The translations under genes were made by a program, and so were the position numbers. A stretch of DNA of 7,608 nucleotides. Source: CANJQJ01 sp964383565. GTDB lineage: Bacteria > Pseudomonadota > Alphaproteobacteria > Sphingomonadales > Sphingomonadaceae. The stretch is taken from contig CAYLIK010000150.1 of assembly GCA_964383565.1 (NCBI GenBank), forward strand, positions 1-7,608, in the 5' to 3' direction. Of this stretch, positions 6,348-7,608 are shown piece by piece. The first letter of the stretch is position 1; each line of letters opens with the position of its first letter. Below the pieces are notes generated by a model. It was not told the origin of the DNA. It worked only from the letters and a program-made list of their open reading frames with translations, and searched no databases.

Positions 6348-6846
6348 GATGATGATGGTGGGCGTGGTGATGGTGATCGTGCCCGGCAAGGATCGATTCG
6401 CCGTCGCGGCCGGCATAGGCGCCGCCTTCGGGATCGAACGGGGCCATCAGCAGATCGCATTTTCCACCGAGGCCCTCGACCATCTCGGCGATGACATGGT
6501 CCTGCCGGATGCGCAGCCGACCGCCGTCCGCGCCGGGGAGAAGCTGGGTCGGCAGGTGGCGGTTGCCGAGGTGCCACGCGATCCGCACGAGCGCCGCCGT
6601 AGAAGACGCGCTGATTTCGACAAGGGCTTCGGCGGCGGCATCGACACGGACGATAGCGCCATCCTCTAGCTTCAGCCCATCGCCATCGCGAAGATGGGCC
6701 GGGCGTTGCAGATCGAGCAGGATCGGTGCGCCGGAGGCGGTGGTGAAGACCATTCGCCGCCGCGTGCGCAAGTCGTGGTCGAGACGGACGCTGTCGTCGC
6801 TGTGCGAGACCTGGGGGAGGATGGCGGTAATCTTGCGCATCAGCAT
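6340..6846 (-). CDS. ureE: Urease nickel metallochaperone UreE
   Basis: UreE is a cytoplasmic dimeric chaperone that binds Ni(II) and passes it to UreG for urease activation. The 168-aa product has the UreE N-domain (~1-75) and C-domain (~78-150). WHLGNRHLPTQ (91-101) and the metal-site His in IRQDHVIAEMVEGLG (113-127, H117) are conserved. The C-terminus is His-rich, with ten His between 156 and 167, typical of UreE proteins that also store nickel. Two starts are possible, ATG 6844-6846 and ATG 6838-6840. The second (MRKITAIL) looks more like the family, while the first lies 2 nt after the ureC stop; neither has a clear ribosome binding site. The last codons contain the ureF start. Confidence 0.95.
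   Translation of the reverse strand: MLMRKITAILPQVSHSDDSVRLDHDLRTRRRMVFTTASGAPILLDLQRPAHLRDGDGLKLEDGAIVRVDAAAEALVEISASSTAALVRIAWHLGNRHLPTQLLPGADGGRLRIRQDHVIAEMVEGLGGKCDLLMAPFDPEGGAYAGRDGESILAGHDHHHHAHHHHHG
6346..6381 (-). repeat. His-codon (CAY) repeat encoding the UreE tail
   Basis: Twelve codons at the end of ureE, residues 156-167, are ten CAT/CAC codons plus one Asp and one Ala codon. The final CAT codons followed by GGC create the ATG used by ureF, so the repeat overlaps a translation start. The 3-base unit means length changes would keep the ureE frame. Confidence 0.8.
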
Positions 6847-6848
6847 AG

Positions 6849-7608
6849 TCAGTAGAGGAAATAGCGTTGCGCGAGCGGCAGTTCGGTCGCCGGTTCGCAG
6901 GTGAGCAGTTCGCCGTCGGCGCGGACCTCGTAGGTCTCGGGATCAACGCGGATGTCAGGGACGGCGTCGTTGAGTTTCATGCTGGCCTTGCCGATGTTGC
7001 GCGTGTTGAGGACCGGCAGCACGGTGCGCGATAGGCCCAGTCGTTCCTTCACGCCACCGTCGATCGCCGCCTGCGACACGAAGGTGATGCAGGATGCCGC
7101 CATCGCCTTGCCGTAGCTGCCGAACATCGGGCGCGAATGGACGGGCTGCGGGGTCGGAATGCTGGCGTTGGCGTCGCCCATCATCGCCTGGATAATCATG
7201 CCGCCCTTGATGATGAGATCAGGTTTGGCGCCGAAAAAGGCGGGGGTCCACAGCACAAGATCGGCGAGCTTGCCGACCTCGACCGATCCGATCTCATGCG
7301 CCATGCCCTGCGCGATCGCGGGGTTGATGGTGTATTTGGCGACGTAGCGGCGGACGCGCATATTGTCGCTCTCGCTGCTGTCGCCGGGCAGCGGGCCGCG
7401 TTGCACCTTCATCTTGTGCGCGGTCTGCCAGGTGCGGGTGATGACCTCGCCGACGCGGCCCATCGCCTGGCTGTCCGACGAGATGATCGAGAGCGCCCCG
7501 AGATCGTGGAGCACGTCCTCGGCCGCGATCGTCTCCTGCCGGATGCGGCTTTCGGCGAAGGCGATGTCCTCGGGAATGTCCGGAACGAGATGATGGCAGA
7601 CCATCAGC
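6849..7608 (-). CDS. ureC: Urease alpha (catalytic) subunit UreC, C-terminal part
   Basis: This is the C-terminal 252 residues of the nickel hydrolase subunit that converts urea to ammonia and carbamate. The frame runs past the window edge, where LMVCHHL is the mobile active-site flap with the catalytic Cys-His pair (C319-H320 in Klebsiella numbering). SSDSQAMGRVGE contains the Asp nickel ligand (D360 in Klebsiella). HEIGSVEVGKLADLVLW and the terminal QRYFLY are also diagnostic; the usual end is QRYFLF. The residue after CHHL is Val, where D or N is commonly found; this is a small oddity of unknown effect. The nickel-bridging carbamylated Lys and the other ligands lie outside the window. The gene ends 2 nt before the first possible ureE start, and ureD, ureA and ureB would be expected further to the right. 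Confidence 0.97.
   Translation of the reverse strand, partial: LMVCHHLVPDIPEDIAFAESRIRQETIAAEDVLHDLGALSIISSDSQAMGRVGEVITRTWQTAHKMKVQRGPLPGDSSESDNMRVRRYVAKYTINPAIAQGMAHEIGSVEVGKLADLVLWTPAFFGAKPDLIIKGGMIIQAMMGDANASIPTPQPVHSRPMFGSYGKAMAASCITFVSQAAIDGGVKERLGLSRTVLPVLNTRNIGKASMKLNDAVPDIRVDPETYEVRADGELLTCEPATELPLAQRYFLY

Noticed and set aside
6348..6416. Longer N-terminus for UreF (23 extra residues)
   Set aside because: This stretch is the ureE 3' end read in another frame. Family similarity starts at the ATG at 6345-6347.

Overview
The window looks like a piece of a high-GC alphaproteobacterial chromosome, probably a sphingomonad. That placement is inferred from codon use, from the order ureC-ureE-ureF-ureG, and from a palindromic repeat of a kind I associate with sphingomonad and related genomes. 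No rRNA, tRNA, CRISPR array or insertion sequence was seen.

Almost everything lies on the minus strand as one tightly packed unit. From right to left it holds the 3' end of ureC (urease catalytic subunit, cut by the window edge), ureE (nickel metallochaperone with a His-rich tail), ureF (maturation factor), ureG (maturation GTPase, with a 10-base assembly gap near its N-terminus), a hupE/ureJ nickel-transport membrane protein, a 1040-residue hybrid sensor kinase, and a LuxR/FixJ-type response regulator. Junctions are a 2-nt gap (ureC/ureE), an 8-nt overlap (ureE/ureF), ATGA overlaps (ureF/ureG, ureG/hupE, kinase/regulator) and a TGATG overlap (hupE/kinase). This points to one polycistronic, translationally coupled message whose promoter lies to the right of the window.

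The most interesting gene is the sensor kinase. Its first ~490 residues are a complete-looking NCS1-type (purine/cytosine/hydantoin family) permease. A cysteine-rich, zinc-finger-like segment follows, then two more membrane helices, a coiled coil, HisKA, HATPase_c and a receiver domain. With its partner regulator it looks like a transporter-sensor system built into a urease operon. A reasonable model is that it senses, and possibly imports, urea or a nitrogen compound that yields urea, and adjusts urease or nitrogen genes. The ligand and targets cannot be read from the sequence.

A second notable feature is a pair of inverted, degenerate palindromic repeat copies inserted in frame in ureF. They add about 46 residues to an otherwise normal-length protein.

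The left end (1-327) is less GC-rich. It holds a small plus-strand membrane-protein reading frame (5-124), possibly the end of a longer gene, and a roughly 200-bp spacer between the two convergent genes with one short hairpin and no convincing terminator.
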